Assembly: GCA_003724185.1 (NCBI GenBank)
Contig: RHGM01000001.1
Span: 558,001-622,000 of the forward strand
Length of the DNA: 64,000 bases
From: Porphyrobacter sp. IPPAS B-1204
GTDB taxonomy: Bacteria; Pseudomonadota; Alphaproteobacteria; Sphingomonadales; Sphingomonadaceae
Direction of reading: 5' to 3'
Shown here: positions 34,991 through 44,602 of the stretch, one piece after another
Layout of the letters: every line of letters begins with the position of its first letter
Position numbering within the stretch: the first letter of the stretch is position 1
Notes under the pieces: model-generated
The model's input: only the letters and a program-made list of their open reading frames with translations
What the model was told of the DNA's origin: nothing
Databases searched by the model: none
Program-made: the position numbers and the translations under genes

Positions 34991-35109
34991 ATATGAATGA
35001 TTGAAGATTGGCCTCTGCTTCTCGCGCACGCACTTTTGGAACGGTGCCGCTTGAAACAGCCGGCCAGCGCGGGCATCACGGCTGGCGGGAGACGAGGGGA
35101 ATTCAACAA

Positions 35110-37074
35110 ATGACAAAAGCAGGATTGCGCATTGGCGCAGCATTGGCGGCGCTTGGTGCGGCCTGGACAAGTGCCGCAGCGCAGGAAATGCCCTCCGCCG
35201 CGAGTGAGGCAACCCGCGCAGCCCAGGCCGCCAGCGCCGCCGCGCTGCCCGCGGAAGGCACGCGCGACGGGGAATTTGCCGTACGCGGCTTCCTTGCCAC
35301 CCGCGCCGATCCGGTGATTCTCAATGCCGCCGGAAAGCCGGTCTGGAACCTTGCCGCCTATGATTTCGTCACCGGCTCCGCGCCCGAAACGGTGAACCCC
35401 AGCCTGTGGCGGCACATGACCCACCTGAAGCGCCACGGGCTGTATCAGGTGACACCGAATGTCTGGCAGGTGCGCGGGTTTGACGTCTCCAACATGACGA
35501 TCATTCGCGGGGCAACCGGCTGGATCGTGATCGACCCGCTCACCTCGACCGAAGCGGCCAAGGCAGCGCTTGATCTGGTCAACCAGACCCTGGGCGAACG
35601 CCCGGTCAGTGGCGTGATCTATTCGCACAGCCACGGCGATCACTTCGGCGGAGTGCGCGGTGTGGTTGATGCCGAGGCTGTCAAGGCGGGCCGCGTGCCG
35701 ATAATTGCGCCCGAAGGCTTCATGGAAGAAGCCACGTCGGAAAACGTCATGGCAGGGCCTGCGATGTTCAGCCGCGCGGCTTACCAGTTCGGCACCGGCC
35801 TTGCCCCCGGCGTCACCGGGCAGATGGGCAGCGGCATCGGCTTGGGCATTTCGGCCGGCACCCTGTCACTGATCCCGCCGACCGAAACCGTAGCTCGAAC
35901 CGGCGAGACGCGGGTGGTGGACGGCGTGACACTCGAATTCCAGATCGTCTCGGGCACCGAGGCTCCAGCGGAATTCAACGTCTTTATCGCGCCCGAAAAG
36001 ACCTTCCTCGCCGCCGAGATCGCCACCTGCACCTTGCACAACATCCTCACCCCGCGCGGTGCGAAGGTGCGCGATGCGCGGGCCTGGGCGCATTATCTCG
36101 ACGAGGCAGCGACCCGCTATGGTCCGCAAAGCGACACGGTGATTTCCAGCCATTGCTGGCCGATCTTCGGGCGCGAGGAAGGCACCGCGTGGCTGACCGC
36201 CCAGCGCGACAATTACCGTTGGCTGCACGATCAGACCGTGCGCCGCATGAACCGCGGCGAGACGATGCATGAAATCGCGGAAAGCCTCGAAGCGTCGCCG
36301 CCGCCGGGCCTTGTCGCCGAATGGTCGACGCATGGATATTACGGCACGATCAGCCACAATGCGAAGGCGATCTACCAGTTCTATCTTGGCTGGTATGATG
36401 CCGTGCCCGCCAATCTGCACCAGCATCCGCCTGTCGCGCGCGCCACTCGGCTGGTGGATGCACTGGGCGGGGCTGACCGGGTGCGGGCGCTGGCCGCCAA
36501 TGCAATGGCAACGGGCGATTACCGCTGGGCCTCAGACCTGCTCCAGAACCTCGTCTTTGCCGATCCGGACAATGCTGCTGCCAAGGCCGCGCTGGCGCAG
36601 TCTTACGAACAGCAGGGCTACCAGTCGGAAAGCGCGATCTGGCGCAACCAGTTTCTTGCCGCCGCCAGTGATCTGCGGCGCGGGCGCGCCCAGGCGAGCG
36701 CGGCGCAGAGCAATGACATGATCGCCGCTTTGGCGACAGACGAACTGCTCGATTCCGCCGCGACCCGCTTCGCGCCCGAACGCTTTGCCGGCCGCCGCCT
36801 GACGGTTGCGCTTGAGCTGACAGATCGCAAGGAAACCGCCACGATCGAAGCCAACGGGCAAGCGCTGATCGGCCGCGTCGGTGAGGCTCCGCAAGCCCCC
36901 GACGTGACCCTGCGCGGCCCGCGTGCGATGCTGCTGGGATTGTTGTTCCTCAAGCAGCCGGTCAGCGCGATGCAGGCCGCAGGGCTCAAGGTCGAAGGCG
37001 ATGCAACGGCCCTGCAGGCGTTGGTCGATGCGCTCGATCCGATGCCGCAAGGGTTCGACATCGTCACGCCCTGA
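35110..37074 (+). CDS. Secreted alkylsulfatase (SdsA/BDS1-like metallo-beta-lactamase fold)
   Basis: 654 residues. Signal peptide about 1-25 (ends A-A-A-Q-E) directs it out of the cytoplasm. A metallo-beta-lactamase domain carries the zinc motif H-S-H-G-D-H-F-G-G and a later S-S-H-C-W-P-I histidine; it is followed by the alkylsulfatase dimerisation domain (Y-G-T-I-S-H-N-A-K-A, Y-L-G-W-Y-D) and a C-terminal SCP2-like lipid-binding domain (R-R-L-T-V-A-L-E-L-T-D). This domain order is that of type III alkylsulfatases, which hydrolyse primary alkyl sulfates such as dodecyl sulfate. An AAAGGA-type site is weak; GAGGGG is 14 bases upstream of the ATG. Confidence 0.9.
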   Translation: MTKAGLRIGAALAALGAAWTSAAAQEMPSAASEATRAAQAASAAALPAEGTRDGEFAVRGFLATRADPVILNAAGKPVWNLAAYDFVTGSAPETVNPSLWRHMTHLKRHGLYQVTPNVWQVRGFDVSNMTIIRGATGWIVIDPLTSTEAAKAALDLVNQTLGERPVSGVIYSHSHGDHFGGVRGVVDAEAVKAGRVPIIAPEGFMEEATSENVMAGPAMFSRAAYQFGTGLAPGVTGQMGSGIGLGISAGTLSLIPPTETVARTGETRVVDGVTLEFQIVSGTEAPAEFNVFIAPEKTFLAAEIATCTLHNILTPRGAKVRDARAWAHYLDEAATRYGPQSDTVISSHCWPIFGREEGTAWLTAQRDNYRWLHDQTVRRMNRGETMHEIAESLEASPPPGLVAEWSTHGYYGTISHNAKAIYQFYLGWYDAVPANLHQHPPVARATRLVDALGGADRVRALAANAMATGDYRWASDLLQNLVFADPDNAAAKAALAQSYEQQGYQSESAIWRNQFLAAASDLRRGRAQASAAQSNDMIAALATDELLDSAATRFAPERFAGRRLTVALELTDRKETATIEANGQALIGRVGEAPQAPDVTLRGPRAMLLGLLFLKQPVSAMQAAGLKVEGDATALQALVDALDPMPQGFDIVTP

Positions 37075-37215
37075 CCTAAAAAATTGCATCCTTGTACGAA
37101 GGATCAGGGCAGTTCAGGCGTTGGACGGGCAGCAGGCGGCACAGGGCCGCCCGGTGACATGACGCAATAAGGACTGCCAAGCCATGCCTGTGACGTTCAC
37201 CCCGCGGTTCCGGCC

Positions 37216-38694
37216 ATGAGCGCGGCGAGCATTGCGCTCAACCGGTTCGGTTATGGATTCAGCGCGAAATCCGCCGCGCCCGATGATCCGCGCCGGTTTC
37301 TGCTGCGCCAGATGGACGCATTCGATCCTGCCCCGGCCGCGATTGCCACACGGCTCGGCACCCGTGCCAAGACCGGCGAGATGATCGAGCTGCTGCGGCG
37401 GCTACGGCAGGATACCCGCGCAATGGCGGCGATGGAGCAGGCGGGCGCCGCTGCCATGGCCCCCGCCATGACCGATGATATGACCCGGCAGGAAGCCCGC
37501 GCCGCCGCGCTTGACGGTCTTCCTCCCGAATACCGCGAAAAGCTGATCGAGGCGCGCCGGATGCTGGCCGATGACATCGCGGTGCGGGTCAACCTCGCTG
37601 TATCCAGCCGCACTCCGATGGCGGAGCGGCTGGTGCATTTCTGGTCGAACCATTTCAGCGTTGCGGTCGGCAAGCCCGGCACCCAGTTCGAGGCTGGCCC
37701 GCACGAATTCACCACGATCCGCCCGCATGTGTTCGGGCGGTTTTCCGACATGCTCAAGGCTGCGGTACTGCATCCGGCGATGCTGATCTATCTCGACCAG
37801 TTCCAGTCGATCGGCCCCAACGCGCCCTTCATCCAGCGGCGTGCTGCACGCGGCGGCGGCGATCAGCAGCGGCCGCGCGGGCTGAACGAAAATCTCGCCC
37901 GTGAAGTGCTGGAACTGCACACGCTGGGTGTGGGCGGGGGCTATTCGCAGGATGATGTGACCGAGCTTGCCCGGGCGCTCACCGGCTGGACGGTGCCGGG
38001 CATCGGCCAAGTGGGCCGCTTTGCGCAAACCCAGCCCAGCGGCGCGGCGTTTGTCGCGCTGGTGCATGAACCGGGCGCACGGCGGGTGCTGGGGCGCAGC
38101 TATGCGGCGGGTGAGGCCAAGCAGGCGCTCGCCATCCTGGACGATCTGGCCGCCCACCCCGCGACAGCGCGCCACATCGCCACCAAGTTTGCGCGCCACT
38201 TCGCAGGTGACACCCCGCCGCCTGCCCTTGTGGCGCGGCTGGAGGCGGATTTCCTCAAGACCGGCGGCGATCTCGCCAGCCTGACCCGCACGCTGATCGA
38301 AGCGCCCGAGGCGTGGGTTGCGGAACCGGTCAAATTCCGCACCCCATTCGAATGGCTGGTTGGCGCGCTGCGCCTGACCGGGGTCGAGGCACTGCCGGCG
38401 CAGCGGATCGTCGGCGCGCTGACCCAGCTGGGGCAGGCCCCGTGGGGTGCGCCTTCGCCCGCCGGCTATGATGATATCGCCGCCAGCTGGGCCGGACCAG
38501 ACGCGCTGGTGCGGCGGGTGGAGCTGGCCGAAAGGATCGCCCGCAACGTGCCGCAGGACGGCGTGATTGCACGGGCCGAAGCAGCCTTTCCTGGCGCGCT
38601 GGGCGAGTCGACGCTGACCCAGTTGCAACGCGCCGAAAGCGGGCAGCAGGCCTTGGCCCTGCTGCTGGTCTCGCCTGAAATGATGCGGAGATAG
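37216..38694 (+). CDS. DUF1800 family protein
   Basis: 492 residues. The H-F-W-S-N-H-F-S-V, P-R-G-L-N-E-N-L-A-R-E-V-L-E-L-H-T-L-G-V and A-L-T-G-W blocks are characteristic of DUF1800 proteins. They are usually found beside a DUF1501 protein, as here (five bases downstream), and are often linked to surface or secreted-protein contexts in marine bacteria; the biochemical function is not established. The N-terminus is not an obvious signal peptide. Confidence 0.9.
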   Translation: MSAASIALNRFGYGFSAKSAAPDDPRRFLLRQMDAFDPAPAAIATRLGTRAKTGEMIELLRRLRQDTRAMAAMEQAGAAAMAPAMTDDMTRQEARAAALDGLPPEYREKLIEARRMLADDIAVRVNLAVSSRTPMAERLVHFWSNHFSVAVGKPGTQFEAGPHEFTTIRPHVFGRFSDMLKAAVLHPAMLIYLDQFQSIGPNAPFIQRRAARGGGDQQRPRGLNENLAREVLELHTLGVGGGYSQDDVTELARALTGWTVPGIGQVGRFAQTQPSGAAFVALVHEPGARRVLGRSYAAGEAKQALAILDDLAAHPATARHIATKFARHFAGDTPPPALVARLEADFLKTGGDLASLTRTLIEAPEAWVAEPVKFRTPFEWLVGALRLTGVEALPAQRIVGALTQLGQAPWGAPSPAGYDDIAASWAGPDALVRRVELAERIARNVPQDGVIARAEAAFPGALGESTLTQLQRAESGQQALALLLVSPEMMRR

Positions 38695-38699
38695 ACGCC

Positions 38700-39866
38700 A
38701 TGCACGCTGGATTTGATCGCCGCACTTTGCTCGCAGGGTCGTTGATCGGCGGTGGCACGCTTGCCCTCCCGCGCATCGCCTTTGCGCAAGGATCGGGCAC
38801 GCGCAACCTGCTGTTCGTGTTGCTGCGCGGGGCGGCGGACGGGATGGCGATGCTCGCCCCTGTCGGCGATCCCGGTTTCGAAGCCCTGCGCAGTGCGGCG
38901 CTTGCCGATTACGAGGGCGCGCCCCGGCTGGGCAGCTTCTTCGCCATTCACCCTGCCCTCGCCGAAGTGGCCAAATCGGCTGCTGCGGGTGAGGCGCTGT
39001 TCGTCCACGCCGCTGCCACCTCCTATCGCGAGCGGTCCCACTTCGACGGGCAGAACCTGCTGGAGACCGGCGGCACTGCGCCTTACGCCGCCAAGGACGG
39101 GTGGCTCAACCGGCTGGCCGGCCTGATGAACGCAGGCGCCCCCTCCCCGCTGCGAGCGCTGGCAATTGCCGCGACCGTGCCGCTGGCCCTGCGCGGCAGT
39201 GCGCCGGTGTCGAACTACGCGCCCTCTGCCCTGCCTGAGGCGAGCGAGGATCTGCTGTCGCGCGTGAGCCAGCTTTACGCCGGTGATGCCGAGCTTGGGC
39301 CGCTGTGGGCCAGCGCGCTGGAGACCAAGGAAATGGCGGTCGATGATGGGATGAGGAACCTGCGCGATGCGAGCGCGGCGGGCGATCTTGCCGCCTCGCT
39401 GATGCGCGGGCCGCAGGGTGCGCGGATCGGGATGATCGAACTGGGCGGGTGGGACACCCACGCCAACCAGCGCGGGGCCTTTGCCCGTTCTGCCCGCCAG
39501 CTGGATGCACTGCTGGCCGCCTACAAGGCCGGGATGGGCGCAGGCTGGGCTGACACGATGGTGGTGGTGGCGACCGAATTCGGCCGCACCGCGCGCCTCA
39601 ATGGCACGGGCGGCACCGATCACGGCACGGGATCCGCCGCGCTGGTGATGGGCGGCGCGGTGCGCGGCGGGCGGGTGGTGGCCGATTGGCCGGGCCTTGC
39701 CGATCGCCAGCTCTTCGAAGGCCGCGACCTTGCCCCCACCATCGCGCTGGAAAGCGTGCTGGCAGGCGCGGTGGCAGAGCACCTGCGGCTTGATCCTGTC
39801 AGGGCGATGGCGCAGCTGTTCCCCGGACGCAGCGATGCGCCGCTATCGGGGATCGTGCGCGGCTAG
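38700..39866 (+). CDS. DUF1501 family protein, Tat-exported
   Basis: 388 residues. The N-terminus M-H-A-G-F-D-R-R-T-L-L-A-G has a twin-arginine-like signal followed by a hydrophobic stretch and P-R-I-A-F-A-Q. DUF1501 hallmarks include L-R-G-A-A-D-G-M, G-G-W-D-T-H-A-N-Q-R-G, V-V-V-A-T-E-F-G-R-T and G-T-D-H-G-T-G; this family has a sulfatase/phosphatase-like fold. It is coupled to the DUF1800 gene (five-base gap) and converges on the GH3 gene with a four-base overlap of stops. Substrate unknown. Confidence 0.9.
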   Translation: MHAGFDRRTLLAGSLIGGGTLALPRIAFAQGSGTRNLLFVLLRGAADGMAMLAPVGDPGFEALRSAALADYEGAPRLGSFFAIHPALAEVAKSAAAGEALFVHAAATSYRERSHFDGQNLLETGGTAPYAAKDGWLNRLAGLMNAGAPSPLRALAIAATVPLALRGSAPVSNYAPSALPEASEDLLSRVSQLYAGDAELGPLWASALETKEMAVDDGMRNLRDASAAGDLAASLMRGPQGARIGMIELGGWDTHANQRGAFARSARQLDALLAAYKAGMGAGWADTMVVVATEFGRTARLNGTGGTDHGTGSAALVMGGAVRGGRVVADWPGLADRQLFEGRDLAPTIALESVLAGAVAEHLRLDPVRAMAQLFPGRSDAPLSGIVRG

Positions 39867-42238
39867 AACGAGCACTCCGCCGTCGCCGCAACCTCGTCAC
39901 GGGCGATTTCGCTGATCTGGACCGTGAAGGCGCTCTTCGAAGCAAAGGTCAGCTTCGCGCCGGTCGTGCCGAGGCACGCAGGGGTCAACACCATCTCGCG
40001 CCAGCCCTTGCCCTCGGCCACCGAGAGGCCTTGCGTGATGTCGAGCGCCTTGCCGCCGGCCATCACTGTCACCGGACCCTTCGGCCGCGCAGTGACCTGA
40101 TAGGTGATCCGCCAGGCCGCAGCGCTGTCCGGCCCGGTCAGCGTCAGCTTCGCGCCCGGAGCAAAGGCAATCCGGCGCGCGTCTTCCTGCGCCTTGCGAT
40201 CAACGCCGGTGGCGGTGATGCCATTACCGCCGCCGCGCAGATCGGGGAGCAGCGCGTTGTCTGCCACGGCCTGCACCTGCATGCCAAGCTTGCCATTGGC
40301 GAACCACACCGCGCCGGTATCGGCGGTGAGCGCAGCGCAAGTCTCGTCCATCGGCGCGAGCGGCGCGTTGGCACCAAGATCCAATCCATATCCGAGCGGG
40401 AACAGCGCCCCTTGCGGGCCATTGACGGGCGTTCCGTCGCACTGCGCAGGCCAGCTGAACGACAGCCGCCCGGTCGCAGGCCGCGCACCGAACAGAACAT
40501 CGGCCACGCCTGCGCCCTCACTGCCCGGCAGCCACGCGGCGACAAAGGCATCGGCAGCGTTGAGTTCACGATTGACCCACAAGGGGCGGCCCGAAAGGAA
40601 CACGGCGACAGTCGGGATGCCACGCGCACGATAGGCCTTGAGCAGTGTCAGGCCTTCCTCGTCACGGAAGGCGAGATCCTTCCGGTCGCCGACGAATTCG
40701 GCATAGGGTTCTTCGCCGAACACGACGATGGCGACATCGGGCGTGCCGGCCGCGCTGCCGTTGGGCGCGAGCACCGCCTCGCCGCCGCTTGCCTTAGCGG
40801 CAGCCGCAATTCCGGCCCAGATGGAGGTCGCGCCGGGGAAGTCTGCCGCGGTCAGATCGCCGCCGCCTTGCCATGTCACCGACCAGCCACCCGCCTGCTG
40901 CGGGATGTTGTCGGCCGCCAGTCCGGCCACCTCGATCCGTGCGCCCGCCTTCAGCGGCAGCACGCCTGCATTCTTGAGCAGCACCTGCGATTTCGCCACC
41001 GCCTCACGCGCAATGGCCCGGTGTTCCGCCGAACCGAGCCGGTCCCACTTGCCGCCCAGCGCCCGCGCAGAAGGCTTCACCTCGCCATCGAAAATGCCCA
41101 GTTGCTGCTTCAGCCGCAGCACGCGCAGCACCGCTTCGTCCAGCCGCGCCATCGGGATCGTGCCGTTCTTCACCTGCTTCAGCAGACTTGCGTGGAGCGC
41201 CTTCCAGTCTTCTGGCACCATGTACACGTCCAGCCCTGCCAGCAGCGCCTGCGGGCAATCGCCATTGGTGCAACCTTCGACCTGCCCGTGCCCGTTCCAG
41301 TCGCCAACAACCAGCCCCTCGAACCCGAGATTGCCGCGAAGCTCACCCGTCAAAAGCGGGCCGTTGCCGTGCATCTTGCTGCCGTTGATCGAGTTGAAAC
41401 TGGCCATCACGCTCGCCACCCCGGCGCCGATCGCGGCGGGGTAAGGCGCGGCGTGGATGGCCATCAATTCCTTCAGATCGCCGTTCACATCGCCCTGGTC
41501 GACGCCCTGCGCGGTGCCGCCGTCGCCGAAGAAATGCTTGGCCGTGGCGGCAACCTTGCCTTCCCCGAGGAAGCCCGGCTCACCGGGCCGGCCTTGCAGG
41601 CCTTCCACCATCGCCGCGCCCATGCGGCTGACAAGCGCGGGGTCTTCGGAATAGCTTTCATAGGTGCGGCCCCAGCGATCATCACGCGCGACCGCGATGG
41701 TGGGGGCAAAGGTCCAGTCAATGCCGGTCACCTCGATCTCGACCGCGGTGGCAGCGCCGATGCGGCGGATGAGGTCGGCGTCCCCGGTTGCGCCCAGCGC
41801 GACGTTGTGCGGAAACACTGTCGCACCGATGACATTGGCATGGCCGTGCACAGCGTCGGTGGCCCACACTGCGGGGATCGCCGGTTCGCCCTTGGGCAGC
41901 GGCGCGGTGGAGGCCTCCCAATATTCGTCGGCCAGCTTCAACCAGTCGGCTGCCGGAGCCTTGTCATCGCCATAGGGCCCGGAATTGCCGCCATTGAGAA
42001 TCGTGCCGAAGCGATACTTGCGCACATCCTTGGGCGTGATCGAGCCGATGTCCGGCATCACCAACTGCGCGACCTTGTTTTTAAGGCTCATGCGCGCCAG
42101 CAGCGCTTCAGGCGAATTGTCCTGTGCGGCCGGGGCCACGGCGCTTGCAGCACGCGGCTCTGGCGCAGCGTTGCATCCGGCCAGAAGCGCAATCCCTGCA
42201 ACCCCGCAGGCGAGCCGCCCGAACCTGATCTGCACCAT
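39863..42238 (-). CDS. GH3 beta-glucosidase / exo-1,3/1,4-beta-glucanase, lipoprotein
   Basis: 791 residues from ATG 42238 behind GGAGG. An L-L-A-G-C lipobox near residue 22 marks an envelope lipoprotein. The GH3 N-terminal barrel has the nucleophile segment V-V-G-D-W-N-G; the C-terminal alpha/beta domain has V-V-F-G-E-E-P-Y-A-E, a signature of the exo-1,3/1,4-beta-glucanase branch, with a C-terminal beta domain. It would release glucose from oligosaccharides. In the same locus lie a GH16 endo-enzyme, a TonB receptor, an MFS transporter and a LacI regulator; a LacI-type palindrome lies 33 bases upstream. Together this suggests laminarin-like beta-1,3-glucan. Confidence 0.92.
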   Translation of the reverse strand: MVQIRFGRLACGVAGIALLAGCNAAPEPRAASAVAPAAQDNSPEALLARMSLKNKVAQLVMPDIGSITPKDVRKYRFGTILNGGNSGPYGDDKAPAADWLKLADEYWEASTAPLPKGEPAIPAVWATDAVHGHANVIGATVFPHNVALGATGDADLIRRIGAATAVEIEVTGIDWTFAPTIAVARDDRWGRTYESYSEDPALVSRMGAAMVEGLQGRPGEPGFLGEGKVAATAKHFFGDGGTAQGVDQGDVNGDLKELMAIHAAPYPAAIGAGVASVMASFNSINGSKMHGNGPLLTGELRGNLGFEGLVVGDWNGHGQVEGCTNGDCPQALLAGLDVYMVPEDWKALHASLLKQVKNGTIPMARLDEAVLRVLRLKQQLGIFDGEVKPSARALGGKWDRLGSAEHRAIAREAVAKSQVLLKNAGVLPLKAGARIEVAGLAADNIPQQAGGWSVTWQGGGDLTAADFPGATSIWAGIAAAAKASGGEAVLAPNGSAAGTPDVAIVVFGEEPYAEFVGDRKDLAFRDEEGLTLLKAYRARGIPTVAVFLSGRPLWVNRELNAADAFVAAWLPGSEGAGVADVLFGARPATGRLSFSWPAQCDGTPVNGPQGALFPLGYGLDLGANAPLAPMDETCAALTADTGAVWFANGKLGMQVQAVADNALLPDLRGGGNGITATGVDRKAQEDARRIAFAPGAKLTLTGPDSAAAWRITYQVTARPKGPVTVMAGGKALDITQGLSVAEGKGWREMVLTPACLGTTGAKLTFASKSAFTVQISEIARDEVAATAECSF

Positions 42239-42270
42239 GCCTCCAGTCCCTCCCAAGACCGCTATAATTT

Positions 42271-42286
42271 TTGAGAACGTTATCAA
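42271..42286. promoter_or_regulatory. LacI-type operator upstream of GH3
   Basis: TTGAGAACGTTATCAA, a near-palindrome centred on CG, identical at 14 of 16 positions to the operator in the TonB receptor promoter. It lies 33 bases upstream of the GH3 start, between it and the MFS gene, so the GH3 gene can be controlled separately from the upstream genes. LacI-family regulators typically bind palindromes with a central CG. Confidence 0.65.
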
Positions 42287-42331
42287 ACTATGCCGCCCCG
42301 AACATGCTTTGGCAAGCGTCAAGCGCACGGC

Positions 42332-43528
42332 TCACACCCGGCGGATGAACCCGGCCAGCAGCACGGCGCTGGTCAGTGCCAGTGCAGCAAACAGCACGAA
42401 CAGCGCTTCATAACCGAAGCGCGGCACCAGCAAAACCGTCAGCCATGGCATGACCATCCCCGGCACGGTGTTGGTGAGGTTGAACACGCCAAGATCGCGC
42501 CCCCGGTGCTGCGGGGAGGGCAGGACGCGCAGGGTCTGGCTGGCATGGAGCGCCAGAAACACCGCCGCCGAAAGCCCGAACAGGACATAGCCCGCAATCG
42601 CCCAGGCAAGCGATCCTGCGGCCGCCATCACCAGCATCCCGCAGGCGCACAGGGTGGCCGCGCCGACCAGCGGCAGCACCGGGCGGCCATGCCGGTCCGA
42701 CCAGCGCCCCAGCAAGAGCGACAACGGCACCGCGCAGACCAGCACCGCGCTGAAGATATTGGCGGCGCCATTTTCGGGATAACCGGGCGCGAGTGATCGC
42801 AGCCAGTAGAGCAGGAAGGCGAACATCCCCCCTTCCGCCACCTGCACCAGCAGCCGCGCCGTCCACATCCGCGCCACCACGCCTTCGCGCAAGGGACGCG
42901 CCACCGGTGGCGGCGTGGCCGGTATCATCAACGCAGGGCGCGTGCGGCCTGCACCCAGCAGCACAGCGGGCAGCACCAGCACGCTCACCAGCAGCGCCAC
43001 CAGCCCCAGCCGCGCTTCGGGCGCGACCAGCCCCGCATAGGTCACCAGCGACCCCGCCAGCGCCCCAAGCGCCGGGGACAGCGCCAGCGCGCCACCCAGC
43101 ACGCCTTTCTGCTCGTCGGGAAAACAGTCTCCCGCCCAGGCCATCAGCGGGGCGAGCATAAGGTTCAAGGCCACCTGCCAGATCATCACCACCGCCGCGA
43201 TGGCGGTAACGCTGCCCGCCTGCCCCACCGCCAGCAGCAAGGCGTTGGAGGCAATCAGCCCTGCGATGATCCACGGGCGCCGGGTGCGGCTGCGGTCGCT
43301 CAGGGTGCCGATGGCGATGTTGGCAAGGCTGGCCATGACCGCACCCAGAAACAGCACCGGCGCCAGCGCGGCGACATCCTCACCGCCCTGCAGATCGGCG
43401 ATGCGCTGCGGCAGCAGCACTGTCAGCAACGGCACATAGGCCACCGCGCCGCCGGCTGACGCCAGAGCGAACAGCACCAGAAACCAGACCGGCTGGCGTT
43501 CAGGCGGATCGGCGGCGGGCGCGTTCAA
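42332..43528 (-). CDS. MFS sugar transporter of the beta-glucan locus
   Basis: 398 residues, about twelve hydrophobic segments of the major facilitator superfamily; L-S-D-R-S-R-T-R-R-P-W sits in the conserved cytoplasmic loop 2-3 position. This loop type occurs in glycoside/sugar transporters of sphingomonads and Caulobacter. The start is TTG, overlapping the LacI stop by four bases (TTGA), without a clear ribosome site, indicating translational coupling. It probably moves glucose or short glucans across the inner membrane after periplasmic digestion by GH3. Confidence 0.85.
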   Translation of the reverse strand: MNAPAADPPERQPVWFLVLFALASAGGAVAYVPLLTVLLPQRIADLQGGEDVAALAPVLFLGAVMASLANIAIGTLSDRSRTRRPWIIAGLIASNALLLAVGQAGSVTAIAAVVMIWQVALNLMLAPLMAWAGDCFPDEQKGVLGGALALSPALGALAGSLVTYAGLVAPEARLGLVALLVSVLVLPAVLLGAGRTRPALMIPATPPPVARPLREGVVARMWTARLLVQVAEGGMFAFLLYWLRSLAPGYPENGAANIFSAVLVCAVPLSLLLGRWSDRHGRPVLPLVGAATLCACGMLVMAAAGSLAWAIAGYVLFGLSAAVFLALHASQTLRVLPSPQHRGRDLGVFNLTNTVPGMVMPWLTVLLVPRFGYEALFVLFAALALTSAVLLAGFIRRV

Positions 43529-44580
43529 GCCCGGTCAGGCGCGATTGCGGTGGAGGCGCGCTCGACCAGTCCGGCAGCAACCTCGATCACCGCCCGGTCG
43601 TCAGCCTCCGGCCCGCGCGCGATCAGGTGCTCCACGGCACGGCTGACCGTTTCGGCAATCGGCTGATCGATGGCGGTCAGGGGCGGCTGCGAGAACCGCA
43701 CGATCGGGGTGTTGTCGAAAGAAATCAGCGACAGATCATCGGGCACCGTCAGCCCGCGTTCGCGCGCGACCTCCAGCGCGGCGAGCGCCATCTGGTCATT
43801 GCTGGCGATGATCGCGGTCAGATCGGGATTGCGGGTCAGCAGGGCCTCCGCTGCGCGGGCACCCGATGGATAGCCGAAATCCCCGGTTTCGATCAGGCCG
43901 TCATGCGCCAGCCCCGCCTCTGCCAGAGCGCGCCGCCAGCCTTCGATCCGCCAACCGCTGAGACTGTATTGCGATGGCCCCGCGATCATGCCGATGCGGC
44001 GGTGGCCGAGTTCGATCAGGCGGGTGGTGGCAAGGTGCGCTGCGCCTTCGTCGCCCATCGTCAGCGGGACGCCCGGCCCCGGTGCGTTCGACCCGATCCG
44101 CGCAAACGGAATGCGCCGCGCCGCCAGCAGTTCGGTGATCAGGCGGTTTTCGGAGTGCGGCGGGGTCAGGATCACGCCGTCAGGCTGCAAGGCGGAAAGC
44201 GCCGCGCCCAATTCGCGTTCGACATGATCGGAATGGGTATCAACCAGTTCCACCATCATCCGGTAGCCGTGCTGGCTGCAGGTCAGGATCCCGCCCAGCA
44301 GCATCTGGTCGACCCAGTCCGTACCCAGCCGCTCCCGCCAGTCAGCCAGCGTGCGTTCACGGTCATTGATGGCAAGGATGATGTAGGAGCGCGACCCGCT
44401 CATCCGCTGCGCCGCCAGCGACGGGACATAGCCCAGCTTCTCGATCGAGGCGCGCACCTTGTCGCGCACCTGCGGGCGCACGTTCGGGCCGTCGTTCACG
44501 ACCCGGCTTACGGTCTGGAGCGAGACGCCCGCATCCTCCGCAACGTCCCTGATCGTGACTGTCTTGCGCACCCGCGCCAT
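43525..44580 (-). CDS. LacI-family transcriptional regulator of the beta-glucan locus
   Basis: 351 residues. LacI-type helix-turn-helix at the N-terminus (T-I-R-D-V-A-E-D-A-G-V-S-L-Q-T-V-S-R-V-V-N), hinge helix A-A-Q-R-M-S-G-S-R-S, then a periplasmic-binding-protein-like effector domain (R-R-I-G-M-I-A-G-P, D-D-L-S-L-I-S-F-D-N-T-P). It lies in the operon between GH16 and the MFS transporter. The palindromes upstream of GH3 and of the TonB receptor are likely its sites; a glucan-derived sugar is the likely effector. Confidence 0.92.
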   Translation of the reverse strand: MARVRKTVTIRDVAEDAGVSLQTVSRVVNDGPNVRPQVRDKVRASIEKLGYVPSLAAQRMSGSRSYIILAINDRERTLADWRERLGTDWVDQMLLGGILTCSQHGYRMMVELVDTHSDHVERELGAALSALQPDGVILTPPHSENRLITELLAARRIPFARIGSNAPGPGVPLTMGDEGAAHLATTRLIELGHRRIGMIAGPSQYSLSGWRIEGWRRALAEAGLAHDGLIETGDFGYPSGARAAEALLTRNPDLTAIIASNDQMALAALEVARERGLTVPDDLSLISFDNTPIVRFSQPPLTAIDQPIAETVSRAVEHLIARGPEADDRAVIEVAAGLVERASTAIAPDRA

Positions 44581-44602
44581 TGCCCGTCCAACCCTGCCCC
44601 GC

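Noticed and set aside
40031..42274. Plus-strand ORF of 747 codons antisense to GH3
   Set aside because: Shadow of a GH3 gene with complete active-site motifs on the other strand.
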